Below are positions 31,714 to 46,331 of a DNA stretch of 48,617 nt, in pieces (position 1 is the stretch's first letter; each line of letters starts with the position of its first letter). A model generated the notes under the pieces. It was given only the letters and a program-made list of their open reading frames with translations. It ran no database searches and was not told the DNA's origin. Position numbers and translations under genes: made by a program. Origin of the DNA: Bordetella parapertussis (GTDB lineage Bacteria > Pseudomonadota > Gammaproteobacteria > Burkholderiales > SG8-41); NCBI GenBank assembly GCA_945885345.1, contig CAMCYP010000028.1, positions 1 to 48,617 of the forward strand. Reading direction: 5' to 3'.

Positions 31714-33456
31714 TTACATTTTTTCCGGGGCGCCCACACCCAGCAGGGCGAGGCCGTTGCGCAGCACCTGTCGCACCGCCAGTGCCAGTGCCAGACGGGC
31801 ATGCGTCAAGGCGGCATCTTCGACGATGAAGCGCTCGGCGTTGTAATAACTGTGGAATTCGCCGGCCAGATCCTTCAGGTAGAACGCCACCATATGCGGT
31901 GCCAGCTCGCGCGCCGCGCTTTCAATGATGTCCGGGTATTCCATCAGGCTTTTCAGCAATCCGGCTTCGTGCGTGGATGCCAGCGGTGTCAGGTCGGCGT
32001 CGCGCAGGGTCGCAGCATCGCCGCCCCATTGTTCGAGCACGCTGCAGACCCGGGCATGCGCGTACTGGATGTAATACACCGGGTTGTCGTTGCTCTGCGC
32101 CTTGGCGAGGTCGAGGTCGAAATCAAGGTGCTGGTCGCTTTTGCGCAACACATAGAAAAACCGCGCGGCATCATTGCCGACTTCGTGGCGCAATTCGCGC
32201 AAGGTGACGAATTCACCGGATCGCGTCGACATTGAAACTTTCTGGCCGTCGCGGTAGAGCACGGCAAACTGCACCAGGGCCACGTTCAGCCGCGTCGGCT
32301 CCAGGCCCAGCGCCTGTAGTGCGCCTTTCACCCGCGGAATATAGCCGTGGTGGTCGGCGCCCCAGACATCAATGACCACGTCGAAGCCGCGGCTGAATTT
32401 CTCGAGGTGATAGGCGATGTCGCTGGCAAAATAGGTGAACTGGCCGTTTTCGCGCTGTACTACGCGGTCTTTTTCATCGCCGAAATCGGTGGAACGAAAC
32501 CACTTCGCACCGTCCTTGACGTAAAGATGCCCGCGTTTTTCCAATTCGGTCACTGCGCGGTTAACCTGCCCCGAGGTGTACAGCGAGCGCTCGGAGAACC
32601 ACTGGTCAAAGGTGACGCCGAATTCCTCGAGGTCGTTTTTGCAGTCGTCCAGCTGCCGTTTCAAGGCATGGCGATGCACGCGCTCATAGTCCGCACCGAG
32701 CAGGTTTTTGGCGTTGTTGATCAGGTCGTCGAGGTGTTTTTCCGGATCGGTGGCGACATCGGCTGCACCGGCTGCGACCTCGCTCCAGTGTTTGAGATAG
32801 CGCGCACCGTCGGCCGTGTGCAGTTCCGCCGCCATCGCGCGCACATAATCGCCCTGATAGGCATTCGGTGGGAAGCTGACGGTTTCGCCACCCAGTTCCA
32901 GATAACGCAGCCAGGTCGACAATGCCAGGATGTCCATCTGGCGTCCGGCATCGTTGACATAGTATTCGCGCGACACATCAAACCCGGCCGCGGTCAGGAT
33001 GGTGGCGACACTGGCACCGTACGCCGCGCCGCGGCCATGGCCGACATGCAGCGGACCGGTGGGATTGGCCGATACGAATTCGATCTGGGTTTTTTTACGC
33101 TGGCCGCAAGCGCTGCTGCCGTATTTTTCAGCGGCGTCGAGCACGCGGCCGACCACCTGCTGTTTGTAAGCTTGCGTCAGGAACAGGTTGATGAAGCCGG
33201 CTCCGGCAATCTCAGCTTTTTCCAGATCGGGCGACGCGGGCAGTGCGGCAACCAGTTGCTGGGCGATGGCGCGGGGATTGCCGCGCAGTTCCTTCGCCAG
33301 CTGCAGCGCGATGTTGCAGGCGAAATCGCCGTGCTGCGCCTGTTTGGGCCGATCCAGCACGATACCGGCGGCGGTGCCCGCGGGCACCACCTGCGTCAGT
33401 GCCTGCCGCAGCAGGCCGGCGAGCAGGGTTCTGGCGTCGGTGGGGGTGGTGGTCAT
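31714..33456 (-). CDS. argS: arginine--tRNA ligase
   Basis: ArgRS charges tRNA-Arg. The 580-residue class I enzyme has the N-terminal tRNA D-loop binding domain (ILDR-type segment GIVLDRPKQAQHGDFACNIA), the HIGH-equivalent HVGHGRG in NPTGPLHVGHGRGAAYG, a catalytic core and the KMSK-equivalent VSMSTRSGEFVTL. The anticodon-binding DALR domain follows (YIQYAHARVCSVL, ending in VGAPEKM). An upstream in-frame GTG at 33504 would add 16 residues, but they do not resemble the family and have no Shine-Dalgarno sequence, so ATG 33456 is preferred. The 134-base gap from priA has no terminator I can recognise. Confidence 0.96.
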   Translation of the reverse strand: MTTTPTDARTLLAGLLRQALTQVVPAGTAAGIVLDRPKQAQHGDFACNIALQLAKELRGNPRAIAQQLVAALPASPDLEKAEIAGAGFINLFLTQAYKQQVVGRVLDAAEKYGSSACGQRKKTQIEFVSANPTGPLHVGHGRGAAYGASVATILTAAGFDVSREYYVNDAGRQMDILALSTWLRYLELGGETVSFPPNAYQGDYVRAMAAELHTADGARYLKHWSEVAAGAADVATDPEKHLDDLINNAKNLLGADYERVHRHALKRQLDDCKNDLEEFGVTFDQWFSERSLYTSGQVNRAVTELEKRGHLYVKDGAKWFRSTDFGDEKDRVVQRENGQFTYFASDIAYHLEKFSRGFDVVIDVWGADHHGYIPRVKGALQALGLEPTRLNVALVQFAVLYRDGQKVSMSTRSGEFVTLRELRHEVGNDAARFFYVLRKSDQHLDFDLDLAKAQSNDNPVYYIQYAHARVCSVLEQWGGDAATLRDADLTPLASTHEAGLLKSLMEYPDIIESAARELAPHMVAFYLKDLAGEFHSYYNAERFIVEDAALTHARLALALAVRQVLRNGLALLGVGAPEKM

Positions 33457-33590
33457 TTCGGGATGGTGGCATCGCGCAAGGCAGCCGGTGCCGAAGGGAT
33501 GCACGGCGCTGCATTACGACGGATTTTGATCTGCGAAAAAGTGCCGAATTCTAACATGGCGCTCCTCTGTGGAGGCCTTCTTCCACCGGC

Positions 33591-35768
33591 TCAGAATTCC
33601 GCCGGGTCCACATCCAGCGACCAACGCGCCGCGGTGCTGGCGGTTTCCGCCAGATGCGGGCGCCAGACATTGAGGAAAGCGCGCAAATCGCTGCGCGACG
33701 GTGATTGCACCAGCAGCTGCGCGCGTTCGCGACCGGACTTGCGCATCATGTTGGCGGGCACCGGGTCGTAAATCGTGACCACCGGTTTGAGGCGGCGGGC
33801 GCTGCGTGCCGCCTGTTCGAGAAACTGCAAGGCAAGGTCCACGGTGCGCGCTTCGGCACGCAGCAGCGCCTGATGCACATAAGGCGGGAATCCCGCCTGC
33901 CGTCGTTCTGCCAGCTGGCTGCGGGCATAAGCGTCGAAATCCTGGTCGCGCAGCGCCGCATACAGCGGATGGTCGGCAAACTCGGTTTGCACCAGTACTT
34001 CGCCCTGCTGGTCACCGCGACCGGCGCGTCCCGCGACCTGGGTCAGCAAGGCGTAGAGCCGCTCTGCCGCGCGAAAATCGTTGCTGTAGAGCATGCCGTC
34101 GGCGTTGACCACGCCGACCAGATTCAGGTGCGGGAAGTCATGGCCCTTGGCGAGGATCTGGGTACCGACGAGGATATCGACCGTGCGCTCACGGATACGG
34201 CTGCGCATGTTCTGCCAGGCTTCCTTGCGTCGCGTGGTGTCGCGGTCAACGCGCAAGATACGCGCCTGCGGAAATTGTTTAACCAGCGCGGCTTCGATGC
34301 GCTGCGTGCCCTGCCCGACCGGCGCCAGATCGGCGTCACCGCATTCCGGGCAGGCGGTGGGCACGGCACTGTCATGGCCGCAGTGGTGACAACGCAGCCG
34401 GCGGTCGCGCAGATGCACCACCAGTTTTGCCGAGCAGCGTTTGCAGTCGGACATCCAGCCGCAGCTGCTGCACATCAGCACCGGCGCATAACCACGGCGG
34501 TTGATGAACACCATGCTTTGTTCGTTACGTGCGATGCGCTTGCCGATGGCCGCGATCAGCCGGGGAGACAGCCCGTCAATGGTTTTTTCATGGCGCAAGT
34601 CGACGCAGGAAATCACCGGTGGCCGGGCATTGATCCGGTCTTTTAGTGTCAGCAACTGGTAGCGACGGTCAATGGCATTGCGGTAAGTTTCCAGCGCCGG
34701 TGTGGCTGAACCGAGCACTACCGGCACACCGGTGTGGCTGGCGCGGACGACCGCCAGATCGCGTGCCGAATAACGAAAACCTTCGCCCTGCTTGAATGAA
34801 GTGTCATGTTCTTCATCGACGATGATCAGGCCGAGGTCCGGCAATGGCGTGAACACCGACAAGCGTGTGCCGAGCACGATGCGCGCGCGACCACTGCGCG
34901 CGGCCTGCCAGCGCAAGGCGCGTTCACTGTCAGCGAGACCGCTGTGCAGCGTGGCCACCGCAACACCGGGAAACCGTGCGATGACCAGTGATTCAAGTTG
35001 TGGTGTCAGTGCAATTTCCGGCACCAGCAGCAGCACCTGGGTACCGCGAGCCAGCGCGGCGGCGATGGCGTGCAGATAAACCTCGGTCTTACCGCTGCCG
35101 GTGATGCCCCACAGCAGTACGGGCTGGTAAGTCCCCAGTGCCGCGATGATGGCCCTGGCTGCAGCCTCTTGCTCGGCGGTCAGCGCCGGACCGACAGAGG
35201 GGGTCGGCATCGCAGCCGGTTTTTCCGGCGCCAGCGTGGTGGTTTGCACCCAGCCCTGTGCGATGAAGGTCTTCAGTGCGGTGCGTACTGCAGTACCCAG
35301 CGCAGCAATGGCGGTGTGTTCAATGACCGTTTTGTCTTGCAGCAGCGCCAACAGATCGCGTTGCGCGCGTGCACGTGGCGGCAATGTTGCGACATCTGTG
35401 GCGGCTCCCGCTGCAGTCAGCGCGTAAGCCACCGGTGTTTCCTCGCGGCTGCGCACGCGACGCAGCGCAGCCGGCACCGTGGCCATGATCACCGCACCCA
35501 GCGGGTGCACGTAATAATCGGCCGCGAATTCAAGCAGGCGCAGGTCAGCACGATGCAGCAGCGGTTCGGCATCGAGTACGGTGATGGCGCGCTTGAGTTT
35601 GGCGTCCGGCACATCGCTGCTGTCCGGTTTTGCGACAATGATGCCGATCAGTTTTTGCCGGCCGAAAGGTACCAGCACTCGCGCGCCGACCTGCGCTGCG
35701 CGCTCGTCGCAGCGGTAATCGAACAAACGCGCGACCGGGACATCAAGCGCAACACGGATCAAGCTCAT
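33591..35768 (-). CDS. priA: primosomal protein N' (replication restart helicase PriA)
   Basis: PriA is the 3'-5' helicase that recognises stalled forks and reloads the replisome. The 725-residue protein has the N-terminal 3'-DNA-binding domain (VALDVPVARLFDYRC, GARVLVPFGRQKLIGIIV), the helicase Walker A GITGSGKTEVYLHA, and the DEAH-type box DEEHDTSFKQ. The eight-cysteine zinc-binding region runs from CSSCGWMSDCKRC to CHHCGHDS and CPECGD. ATG 35768 is used; an in-frame GTG immediately before it is an alternative. Upstream is a 323-base gap with DnaA boxes and an AT-rich tract, so priA expression may be tied to DnaA. The hemE-priA neighbourhood is common in betaproteobacteria. Confidence 0.96.
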   Translation of the reverse strand: MSLIRVALDVPVARLFDYRCDERAAQVGARVLVPFGRQKLIGIIVAKPDSSDVPDAKLKRAITVLDAEPLLHRADLRLLEFAADYYVHPLGAVIMATVPAALRRVRSREETPVAYALTAAGAATDVATLPPRARAQRDLLALLQDKTVIEHTAIAALGTAVRTALKTFIAQGWVQTTTLAPEKPAAMPTPSVGPALTAEQEAAARAIIAALGTYQPVLLWGITGSGKTEVYLHAIAAALARGTQVLLLVPEIALTPQLESLVIARFPGVAVATLHSGLADSERALRWQAARSGRARIVLGTRLSVFTPLPDLGLIIVDEEHDTSFKQGEGFRYSARDLAVVRASHTGVPVVLGSATPALETYRNAIDRRYQLLTLKDRINARPPVISCVDLRHEKTIDGLSPRLIAAIGKRIARNEQSMVFINRRGYAPVLMCSSCGWMSDCKRCSAKLVVHLRDRRLRCHHCGHDSAVPTACPECGDADLAPVGQGTQRIEAALVKQFPQARILRVDRDTTRRKEAWQNMRSRIRERTVDILVGTQILAKGHDFPHLNLVGVVNADGMLYSNDFRAAERLYALLTQVAGRAGRGDQQGEVLVQTEFADHPLYAALRDQDFDAYARSQLAERRQAGFPPYVHQALLRAEARTVDLALQFLEQAARSARRLKPVVTIYDPVPANMMRKSGRERAQLLVQSPSRSDLRAFLNVWRPHLAETASTAARWSLDVDPAEF

Positions 35769-35873
35769 CACGGGGGTTTTGGCAGGATGAAAAAGTTAGC
35801 GCAGGGAGTTCAGCAGGAATATCGGAAAAGCCGCCAACTTGTTTGCCTGCAAGAGTTTTTCAGGATTCGAGGT

Positions 35874-35882
35874 TGTGGATAA
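35874..35882 (-). promoter_or_regulatory. perfect DnaA box (TTATCCACA)
   Basis: The plus strand reads TGTGGATAA, the exact complement of the strongest DnaA box TTATCCACA. It is the only perfect R1-type box I noticed in the window. Confidence 0.7.
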
Positions 35883-35889
35883 GCTTGTT

Positions 35890-35924
35890 GATCAAATCCG
35901 TCCGGACGGAATTTTTATTTGATC
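35890..35924. repeat. nested inverted repeat with 14-bp perfect palindrome
   Basis: The inner palindrome TCCGTCCGGACGGA (35897-35910) is enclosed by outer arms GATCAAA (35890-35896) and TTTGATC (35918-35924), with AATTTTTAT-type sequence on one side. It could fold as a weak terminator after hemE on the minus strand, or be an operator. The outer arms share ATCAAAT with the AT-rich repeat element nearby. Confidence 0.6.
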
Positions 35925-35975
35925 CGGTGACCTTGCCACGGTGCCGCGACAGGCGCAACTTTATAAAAAATTTAA

Positions 35976-35994
35976 TAAAATCAAATACTTATAT
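35976..35994 (+). repeat. AT-rich repeat element, copy C (priA upstream)
   Basis: TAAAATCAAATACTTATAT is identical over 19 bases to copy A before parB. It lies in the AT-only tract upstream of priA and has the same orientation relative to priA as copy A has to parB. Confidence 0.7.
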
Positions 35995-36052
35995 AATTAT
36001 GCTGGTGCTGGAGCTCAGTACGGACCGTGGCCATGACCTGCTAACTCCTTGC

Positions 36053-36061
36053 TGTGCATAA
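36053..36061 (-). promoter_or_regulatory. DnaA box (TTATGCACA)
   Basis: The plus strand reads TGTGCATAA, so the minus strand is TTATGCACA, a perfect TTATNCACA. Both boxes in this gap are preceded on the minus strand by AAGC. Confidence 0.6.
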
Positions 36062-36091
36062 GCTTTTTGCATCTTATGCCGGCTGGCGGGC

Positions 36092-37153
36092 TCAGTGGTA
36101 CTGCCGGCTCAGCTCGTGCACGGCGTCGACCAGTGCGGCGACATGCTCCGGCGGGGTGAACTGCGAAATGCCATGGCCCAGATTGAAGACATGCCCTGAT
36201 CCTTTGCCAAACTGGCGCAGCACGGCATCGACCTGGGTGCTGATGGTCGCGGGGTTGCTGAACAACACGGCTGGATCGAGATTGCCCTGCAACGCGACCT
36301 TGTCGCCGATGCGACGGCGCGCGGCACCGAGATTGACGGTCCAGTCGAGGCCCACGGCATTGCAGCCGATGGCGGCAATGTCTTCCAGCCACAGCCCACC
36401 GCCCTTGGTGAAGACGATGTTGGGGATGAGTTGTCCATCCCATTCGCGATGGATGCCGGCAATCACCCGGCGCAGATACTCCAGCGAAAATTCACGGTAG
36501 GCGGCATCGGACAGCGAACCGCCCCAGGTATCGAATACCATGACGGCCTGTGCGCCGGCTTCGATCTGCGCATTCAAATAGGCGATCACTGCACGGGCGT
36601 TGATGTCGAGCACATGGTGCAGCAGATCGGGCCGCGCATAGAGCATGCTCTTGATGGTACGGAAATCGTCGCTGCCGCCGCCTTCGATCATGTAACAGGC
36701 CAGCGTGTACGGGCTGCCGGAAAAACCGATCAGCGGTACCGAATTGTTCAGCGCGCCGCGGATCTGTTTCACAGCATCCAGCACATACCCCAAGCTGCTA
36801 CCAATATCCGGCACGGCCAGTTTGCGGATCGCCGTTTCGTCACGCAGCGGGCGCTCGAATTTCGGACCCTCACCTTCAGCGAAATACAGTCCCAGACCCA
36901 TTGCATCGGGCACGGTCAGGATGTCGGAAAACAGGATGGCTGCGTCGAGATTGAATCGCGCCAGTGGTTGCAGCGTGACTTCGGTTGCAAAATCGGGATT
37001 CTTGGCCAGCGCCAGGAAACTGCCGGCACGTTTGCGCGTCGCGTTGTATTCCGGCAGGTAACGTCCGGCCTGACGCATGACCCAGACAGGCGTGTATGGC
37101 GTCGGCTGCCGCAGTAGCGCTCGCAGCAGAGTGTCGTTTTTTGGTGCCGGCAT
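36092..37153 (-). CDS. hemE: uroporphyrinogen decarboxylase
   Basis: HemE removes four carboxyl groups from uroporphyrinogen III to give coproporphyrinogen III in haem synthesis. The 353-residue protein has both family signatures: [15 protein letters not shown] near the N-terminus and the central [19 protein letters not shown] region, plus the conserved [10 protein letters not shown] with a catalytic aspartate. Length is normal. The ATG overlaps the gltD stop by one base (TGATG), so translation is probably coupled to gltD. priA follows after the long gap. Confidence 0.98.
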   Translation of the reverse strand: MPAPKNDTLLRALLRQPTPYTPVWVMRQAGRYLPEYNATRKRAGSFLALAKNPDFATEVTLQPLARFNLDAAILFSDILTVPDAMGLGLYFAEGEGPKFERPLRDETAIRKLAVPDIGSSLGYVLDAVKQIRGALNNSVPLIGFSGSPYTLACYMIEGGGSDDFRTIKSMLYARPDLLHHVLDINARAVIAYLNAQIEAGAQAVMVFDTWGGSLSDAAYREFSLEYLRRVIAGIHREWDGQLIPNIVFTKGGGLWLEDIAAIGCNAVGLDWTVNLGAARRRIGDKVALQGNLDPAVLFSNPATISTQVDAVLRQFGKGSGHVFNLGHGISQFTPPEHVAALVDAVHELSRQYH

Positions 37154-38571
37154 CAGCGGGGAAGCTCAGTGCTTCCCATCAAAAACTCATCGACGGATCG
37201 GGCGCACTGACGACCTTCGCGGATCGCCCATACGATCAGCGATTGTCCGCGGCGCATGTCGCCGGCGGCGAATACCTTGCTGACGGAAGTCTGGTATTTG
37301 TCGGTATCCGCCTTGACGTTGCCGCGGTTGTCCTTGGCCACGCCCAGTTGATCGAGCAGGGCCTGACGCGGTCCGGTGAAGCCCATGGCCAGCAACACCA
37401 GATCGGCCTTGATGGTGAATTCGGATCCCGGCAACTCGTGCATCTGGCCGTCTCTCCATTCCACCCGCGCGGCGATCAGCTTTTCGAGCTTGCCGTTTTT
37501 GCCTTCGAAGCGTTTGGTTGCCACGGCCCAGTCGCGCTGGCAGCCTTCCTCGTGCGAGCTTGAGGTGCGCAGCTTGACCGGCCAATACGGCCAGACCAGG
37601 GGTTTGTTTTCCTGTTCCGGCGGTTGCGGCAGCAACTCGAACTGCATCACCGATGCAGCACCATGGCGGTTCGATGTGCCGACGCAGTCGGAACCGGTGT
37701 CACCACCGCCGATGACCACGACATGTTTGCCGGTGGCTTTGAGCTGGCCGCTGATTTTGTCGCCCGCAACAACTTTATTTTGTTGCGGCAGGAAATCCAT
37801 CGCGAAATGTACGCCATCGAGCTCGCGGCCGGGCACCGGCAAATCACGTGGCTGTTCCGCGCCGCCGGACATCACCACGGCGTCGAATTCATCGGCCAGT
37901 TTTTTTGCAGGCACTGCGCCGCCGACCTCCTGGCTGACGCGGAACTCGACGCCTTCGGCACGCATCTGTGCCATGCGGCGGTCGATCAGGTGCTTTTCCA
38001 TTTTGAAATCGGGGATGCCGTAACGCAGCAGACCGCCGACGCGGTCCGCTTTTTCGAATACCACGACATCGTGGCCCGCACGCGCCAGCTGCTGTGCGCA
38101 GGCGAGTCCGGCAGGACCGGAACCGATCACCGCGACACGCTTGCCGGTTTTCTTCACCGGCGGTTGCGGCACGACCCAGCCTGATTCCCAGCCTTTGTCG
38201 ATGATTGCGTGTTCAATCGACTTGATACCGACCGGCGCACTGTTGATGTTCAGCGTGCAGGCGGCTTCGCAGGGTGCAGGGCACACACGGCCGGTGAATT
38301 CGGGAAAATTATTGGTCGAGTGCAGGGTATCCAGCGCCTGCTGCCAGTTCTGGCGGAACACCAGGTCATTCCAGTCGGGGATGATGTTGTTGACCGGGCA
38401 GCCGCTCATGCAGAACGGCGTGCCGCAGTCCATGCAGCGCGCGCCCTGAATGCCGGCGGCTTCGCTGGTCAACGGGTGTACGAATTCACGCCAGTGCTTG
38501 AGGCGTTCCTGCGGCTGGTCCGCGGCTTCGTGCAGACGTTCGAATTCCAGAAATCCGGTTACTTTTCCCAT
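37153..38571 (-). CDS. gltD: glutamate synthase (NADPH) small subunit
   Basis: GltD passes electrons from NADPH through FAD and [4Fe-4S] clusters to GltB. The 472-residue protein has an N-terminal cysteine-rich iron-sulfur region ([29 protein letters not shown]). The FAD motif is [20 protein letters not shown], the NADPH-binding fold is [20 protein letters not shown], and [20 protein letters not shown] lies near the end. It lies 74 bases downstream of gltB and overlaps hemE by one base. Confidence 0.97.
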   Translation of the reverse strand: MGKVTGFLEFERLHEAADQPQERLKHWREFVHPLTSEAAGIQGARCMDCGTPFCMSGCPVNNIIPDWNDLVFRQNWQQALDTLHSTNNFPEFTGRVCPAPCEAACTLNINSAPVGIKSIEHAIIDKGWESGWVVPQPPVKKTGKRVAVIGSGPAGLACAQQLARAGHDVVVFEKADRVGGLLRYGIPDFKMEKHLIDRRMAQMRAEGVEFRVSQEVGGAVPAKKLADEFDAVVMSGGAEQPRDLPVPGRELDGVHFAMDFLPQQNKVVAGDKISGQLKATGKHVVVIGGGDTGSDCVGTSNRHGAASVMQFELLPQPPEQENKPLVWPYWPVKLRTSSSHEEGCQRDWAVATKRFEGKNGKLEKLIAARVEWRDGQMHELPGSEFTIKADLVLLAMGFTGPRQALLDQLGVAKDNRGNVKADTDKYQTSVSKVFAAGDMRRGQSLIVWAIREGRQCARSVDEFLMGSTELPR

Positions 38572-38645
38572 GACTGTGCAATCCCTGAAACATCACGCCC
38601 GTGAGGGCAAAAAATAACTCCCGAACCGTGTCGCTTGCGTGTGAA

Positions 38646-43304
<4,659 letters not shown>

Positions 43305-43325
43305 GGCGAGCCTCATTAAAACATA

Positions 43326-43343
43326 TTTATAATCAACAGCTTA
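43326..43343 (+). repeat. AT-rich repeat element, degenerate copy D (gltB upstream)
   Basis: TTTATAATCAACAGCTTA matches the other copies at 14 of 18 positions, keeping the outer TTTAWAATCAA and CTTA blocks. It lies 22 bases upstream of the gltB start, in the same orientation relative to the gene as copies A and C. The rest of the 168-base gltB-dgt gap shows no gene. Confidence 0.45.
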
Positions 43344-43472
43344 CGCACTATTTTGCTGCGGCGCCACAAATCTTGGCGATCCATACGCGAAAAACAGAGT
43401 GAAACCGGATAAGTCTACCTGCATCAAGGGGTTGCTTCAACCGTCAGCGCGGTGGAAACCCGCTAAAAAAAC

Positions 43473-44597
43473 TCAGCTGACGTCGATAGAAAACAGACGC
43501 CGATGCTCGACGATGGCATAGCGGTCGGTCATGCCGGCAATGTAATCGGCAATGGCGCGGGGGGTGTCTTCTTGGGCGCGTACCTGAAACTCCGGGGGCA
43601 GCAATCCAGGCTCGTTCATAAATGCCTGAAACAAATCGGAAATTATCCGGCGCGCCTTACTGCTCATGCGCGATACCCGGTAATGACGGTAGAGGTTGGT
43701 GTGCAGGAAGCGTTTGAGTTCAGCCTGCGCGTCACGGATGCGATCGGAGAAGCGGATCATCGGCGGCGCGCGTCGGATGTCGGCGATGGACTCCGGTGCC
43801 AACTCGCGGATGTTGGCGGCGCTTTGCCGGTTGAGGTCAGTGATCAGGGTATCGATCATGCGGCGCACGGTTTCATGCACCAGGCGCCGACCTTCGATTT
43901 TGGGGAATTCGTGCAAGACCGCGCGCTGGTGACGGCGGAAAATCGCGACAGTGGACAGCTGTTCCATGTCCAGCAGTCCGGAACGCAGGCCGTCATCGAT
44001 ATCGTGATTGTTATAGGCGATCTCGTCGGCCAGGTTGGCGATCTGGGCCTCGAGGCCGGGGCGCTGGCGTTTGATGAAGCGTTGGCCGATGTCGCCCAGG
44101 GTGCGGGCGTTTTTCAGCGAGCAATGCTTGAGTATGCCTTCGCGGGTTTCAAACGTCAGATTGAGACCGTCAAAAGCGCCATAGCGCTGCTCCAGCAGGT
44201 CGACCACGCGCAGTGATTGCAGATTGTGTTCAAAACCGCCGTAGGGTTTCATGCAGGCGTTCAATGCATCCTGTCCGGCATGCCCGAAGGGCGTATGGCC
44301 CAGGTCATGCGCCAGCGTGATGGCCTCGGTCAGGTCTTCATCAAGATGCAGATGGCGCGCCACCGAACGCCCGATCTGCGCGACTTCCAGACTGTGCGTG
44401 AGGCGGGTGCGGAACAGGTCACCTTCATGATTGACGAACACCTGTGTTTTATATTCGAGGCGTCGAAATGCAGTGGAATGGATGATGCGATCACGGTCGC
44501 GCTGGTATTCCGAGCGGCCGCGCGGCGCAGGCTCACGAAAACGCCGGCCGCGCGAATTCGCCGGGCCCGCTGCATAAGGGACTTTGTCATCAGCCAT
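43473..44597 (-). CDS. dgt: deoxyguanosinetriphosphate triphosphohydrolase-like protein
   Basis: This HD-domain protein hydrolyses dNTPs, typically dGTP, to the nucleoside and triphosphate. The 374-residue sequence has the metal-binding HD motif set: [12 protein letters not shown] with an upstream RTRLTH, then [14 protein letters not shown], and later [14 protein letters not shown]. It belongs to the shorter type-2 dGTPase-like group rather than the 505-residue E. coli Dgt. ATG 44597 is chosen over GTG 44603 because GGAGG is six bases upstream. It overlaps the aroB end by eight bases, as in many proteobacteria where aroB and dgt are neighbours. Confidence 0.93.
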   Translation of the reverse strand: MADDKVPYAAGPANSRGRRFREPAPRGRSEYQRDRDRIIHSTAFRRLEYKTQVFVNHEGDLFRTRLTHSLEVAQIGRSVARHLHLDEDLTEAITLAHDLGHTPFGHAGQDALNACMKPYGGFEHNLQSLRVVDLLEQRYGAFDGLNLTFETREGILKHCSLKNARTLGDIGQRFIKRQRPGLEAQIANLADEIAYNNHDIDDGLRSGLLDMEQLSTVAIFRRHQRAVLHEFPKIEGRRLVHETVRRMIDTLITDLNRQSAANIRELAPESIADIRRAPPMIRFSDRIRDAQAELKRFLHTNLYRHYRVSRMSSKARRIISDLFQAFMNEPGLLPPEFQVRAQEDTPRAIADYIAGMTDRYAIVEHRRLFSIDVS

Positions 44598-45696
44598 CAA
44601 CACCCTCCCCGCCCAGCACCGCGTTCAGCACATCGCGCGGCACCGCATCGCTGATAAATGCGTCGCCAATGCTGCGCAACAAAATGAATCGTATTTTTCC
44701 GCCCTCAACTTTTTTGTCGTGGCCCATCAATTCCAGGTAACGATCAATGCCCAGTGTCGGACCCTGCACCGGCAATCGTGCGCGACGCAGTAATGCGATG
44801 GTGCGTGCGACGCCATCAGCATCCACCAGCCCCATTTTCTGCGACACCCGCGCTGCGATCACCATGCCGGCAGCAACGGCTTCGCCATGCAGCCATTTGC
44901 CGTAACCGAGGCCGGATTCGATCGCATGGCCGAAGGTGTGGCCGAAATTCAGCATGGCACGCACGCCCTCTTCGCGCTCGTCACTGGCAACCACTACCGC
45001 CTTGTTGCGGCAGGCAACCTCGATGGCATGGGTCAGTGCCGAGGGATCGCGCGTTACCAGGCGATCCATGTTGACTTCCAGCCAAGCGAAGAACCTGGCG
45101 TCACCGATCAGCCCATATTTGACGACTTCGGCAATGCCGGCCGAGAGTTCTCGATCGGGCAGTGTTTTTAACGTATCGGTATCCGCGATGACCACCCGCG
45201 GCTGGTAAAACGCACCGATCATGTTTTTGCCGAGAGGGTGGTTGATCGCAGTTTTGCCGCCGACCGAAGAATCGACCTGAGCCAGCAGGGTGGTCGGAAC
45301 CTGGATGAATGGCGCGCCGCGCTGGAATACCGCTGCGGCAAAACCGGTGAGATCGCCGATGACTCCGCCACCCAGCGCGATCAGCGTGGTCTTGCGTTCC
45401 GCACGGTGTGTGAGCAGGGCGTCAAACACCTCATTCAGCGTGCGCCAGTCCTTGTGCGCTTCGCCGTCGGGCAGCACGATGGATTGCACTGCCACCTGCT
45501 GTTGCGCCAGGCTGGCTTGCAGCGCCTGCAGGTACAGCGGTGCGACAACAGTATTGGTGACGATCACAGCCTTGCGCTGGGGCAGGTGCTGCGCGATCAA
45601 TTCCCCGCGCGCTAGCAAGCCCGGCCCGATGTGTATCGGATAACTGCGGTCAGCAAGATTGACCGTCAGTGATGTCAGCGGAGATTGTGCGGGCAT
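44590..45696 (-). CDS. aroB: 3-dehydroquinate synthase
   Basis: AroB converts DAHP to 3-dehydroquinate, the second step of the shikimate pathway, using NAD and a divalent metal. The 368-residue protein has the NAD-binding signature [39 protein letters not shown], and the zinc-ligand regions [11 protein letters not shown] and [13 protein letters not shown]. Length is typical. It starts 12 bases after the aroK stop and overlaps dgt, so the three genes form a tight operon. Confidence 0.98.
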   Translation of the reverse strand: MPAQSPLTSLTVNLADRSYPIHIGPGLLARGELIAQHLPQRKAVIVTNTVVAPLYLQALQASLAQQQVAVQSIVLPDGEAHKDWRTLNEVFDALLTHRAERKTTLIALGGGVIGDLTGFAAAVFQRGAPFIQVPTTLLAQVDSSVGGKTAINHPLGKNMIGAFYQPRVVIADTDTLKTLPDRELSAGIAEVVKYGLIGDARFFAWLEVNMDRLVTRDPSALTHAIEVACRNKAVVVASDEREEGVRAMLNFGHTFGHAIESGLGYGKWLHGEAVAAGMVIAARVSQKMGLVDADGVARTIALLRRARLPVQGPTLGIDRYLELMGHDKKVEGGKIRFILLRSIGDAFISDAVPRDVLNAVLGGEGVDG

Positions 45697-45708
45697 GTCT
45701 CGAAGTCC

Positions 45709-46284
45709 TCAGGCCTGATTCCGGCCGGTGTCCAGTGTCAAACCGGCGAGCAGTTGCTGGATGTGCGTGGTCAGGTTACCCACGCTTTGTGCTCCGGTAT
45801 CGACCACCAGATCCGCCACTTCGGAATAAAGGGGATCGCGCTGGGCGTGCAGTTCTTTCAGCTTTGCCAGTGGATTTGCTGTTTGCAGCAGCGGCCGGTT
45901 ACGGTCACGGCGAGTACGCCGCCACAGGTCCTCGGGTGCTGCGCGCAGGTAAATGACGCGGCCGTGCTGGCGGAGGCAGGTACGGTTTGCCGACGACAAT
46001 ATTGCGCCGCCGCCGGTTGCCAATACAATATCGTGCAGGGCAGTGAGCCGTTCGATCACTTTTTCCTCGCGTGCACGAAATCCGGATTCGCCCTCGATGT
46101 CGAAAATGACCGGGATTTTGACTCCCGTGGTGCGTTCGATTTCGGCATCAGCGTCGTAAAAATCCTTGTTCATTCGTTTGGCGAGCATGCGGCCGACTGA
46201 GGTTTTGCCGGCACCCATCAACCCCACCAGAAATATGTTCTGCGGGTTGGTGGCGGGAGACTGGATGTTGTGTTGCTGGGACAT
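45709..46284 (-). CDS. aroK: shikimate kinase
   Basis: AroK phosphorylates shikimate at the 3-OH with ATP. The 191-residue protein has Walker A GLMGAGKTSVGR near residues 21-32, the shikimate-binding DADAEIE and FRAREEKVIERL, the GGG motif LATGGGAIL, and the lid region RNRPLLQ. It has a short N-terminal extension. The gene follows pilQ on the same strand, a classic pilQ-aroK-aroB arrangement, but a strong terminator between pilQ and aroK separates their transcription at least partly. Confidence 0.97.
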   Translation of the reverse strand: MSQQHNIQSPATNPQNIFLVGLMGAGKTSVGRMLAKRMNKDFYDADAEIERTTGVKIPVIFDIEGESGFRAREEKVIERLTALHDIVLATGGGAILSSANRTCLRQHGRVIYLRAAPEDLWRRTRRDRNRPLLQTANPLAKLKELHAQRDPLYSEVADLVVDTGAQSVGNLTTHIQQLLAGLTLDTGRNQA

Positions 46285-46331
46285 GGCGTGATTCTAGCAA
46301 GCGTTGCCTGGTGAGATCGGTCTTGCAAAAC

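Larger units (their letters stand above)
35769..36091. other. priA-hemE intergenic region with origin-like features
   Basis: This is the only gap over 300 bases in the window. It carries two consensus DnaA boxes in the same orientation (35874-35882 and 36053-36061), each within AAGCTTATNCACA on the minus strand. Between them lie a nested inverted repeat (35890-35924), an almost pure A/T tract (35960-36000), and repeat copy C. No ORF with family resemblance lies in it. It may be the priA promoter region, a DnaA-titration site, or a replication origin. Confidence 0.5.

Noticed and set aside
32225..32260. Loss of the KMSK motif in argS as a sign of inactivity
   Set aside because: Many bacterial ArgRS enzymes lack a canonical KMSK; VSMSTRSG fits the family, so this is normal.
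32347..33771. A 474-codon open frame opposite argS running into priA
   Set aside because: It spans the opposite strand of two certain genes and has no conserved motif; the argS-priA gap itself is too short to hold a gene.
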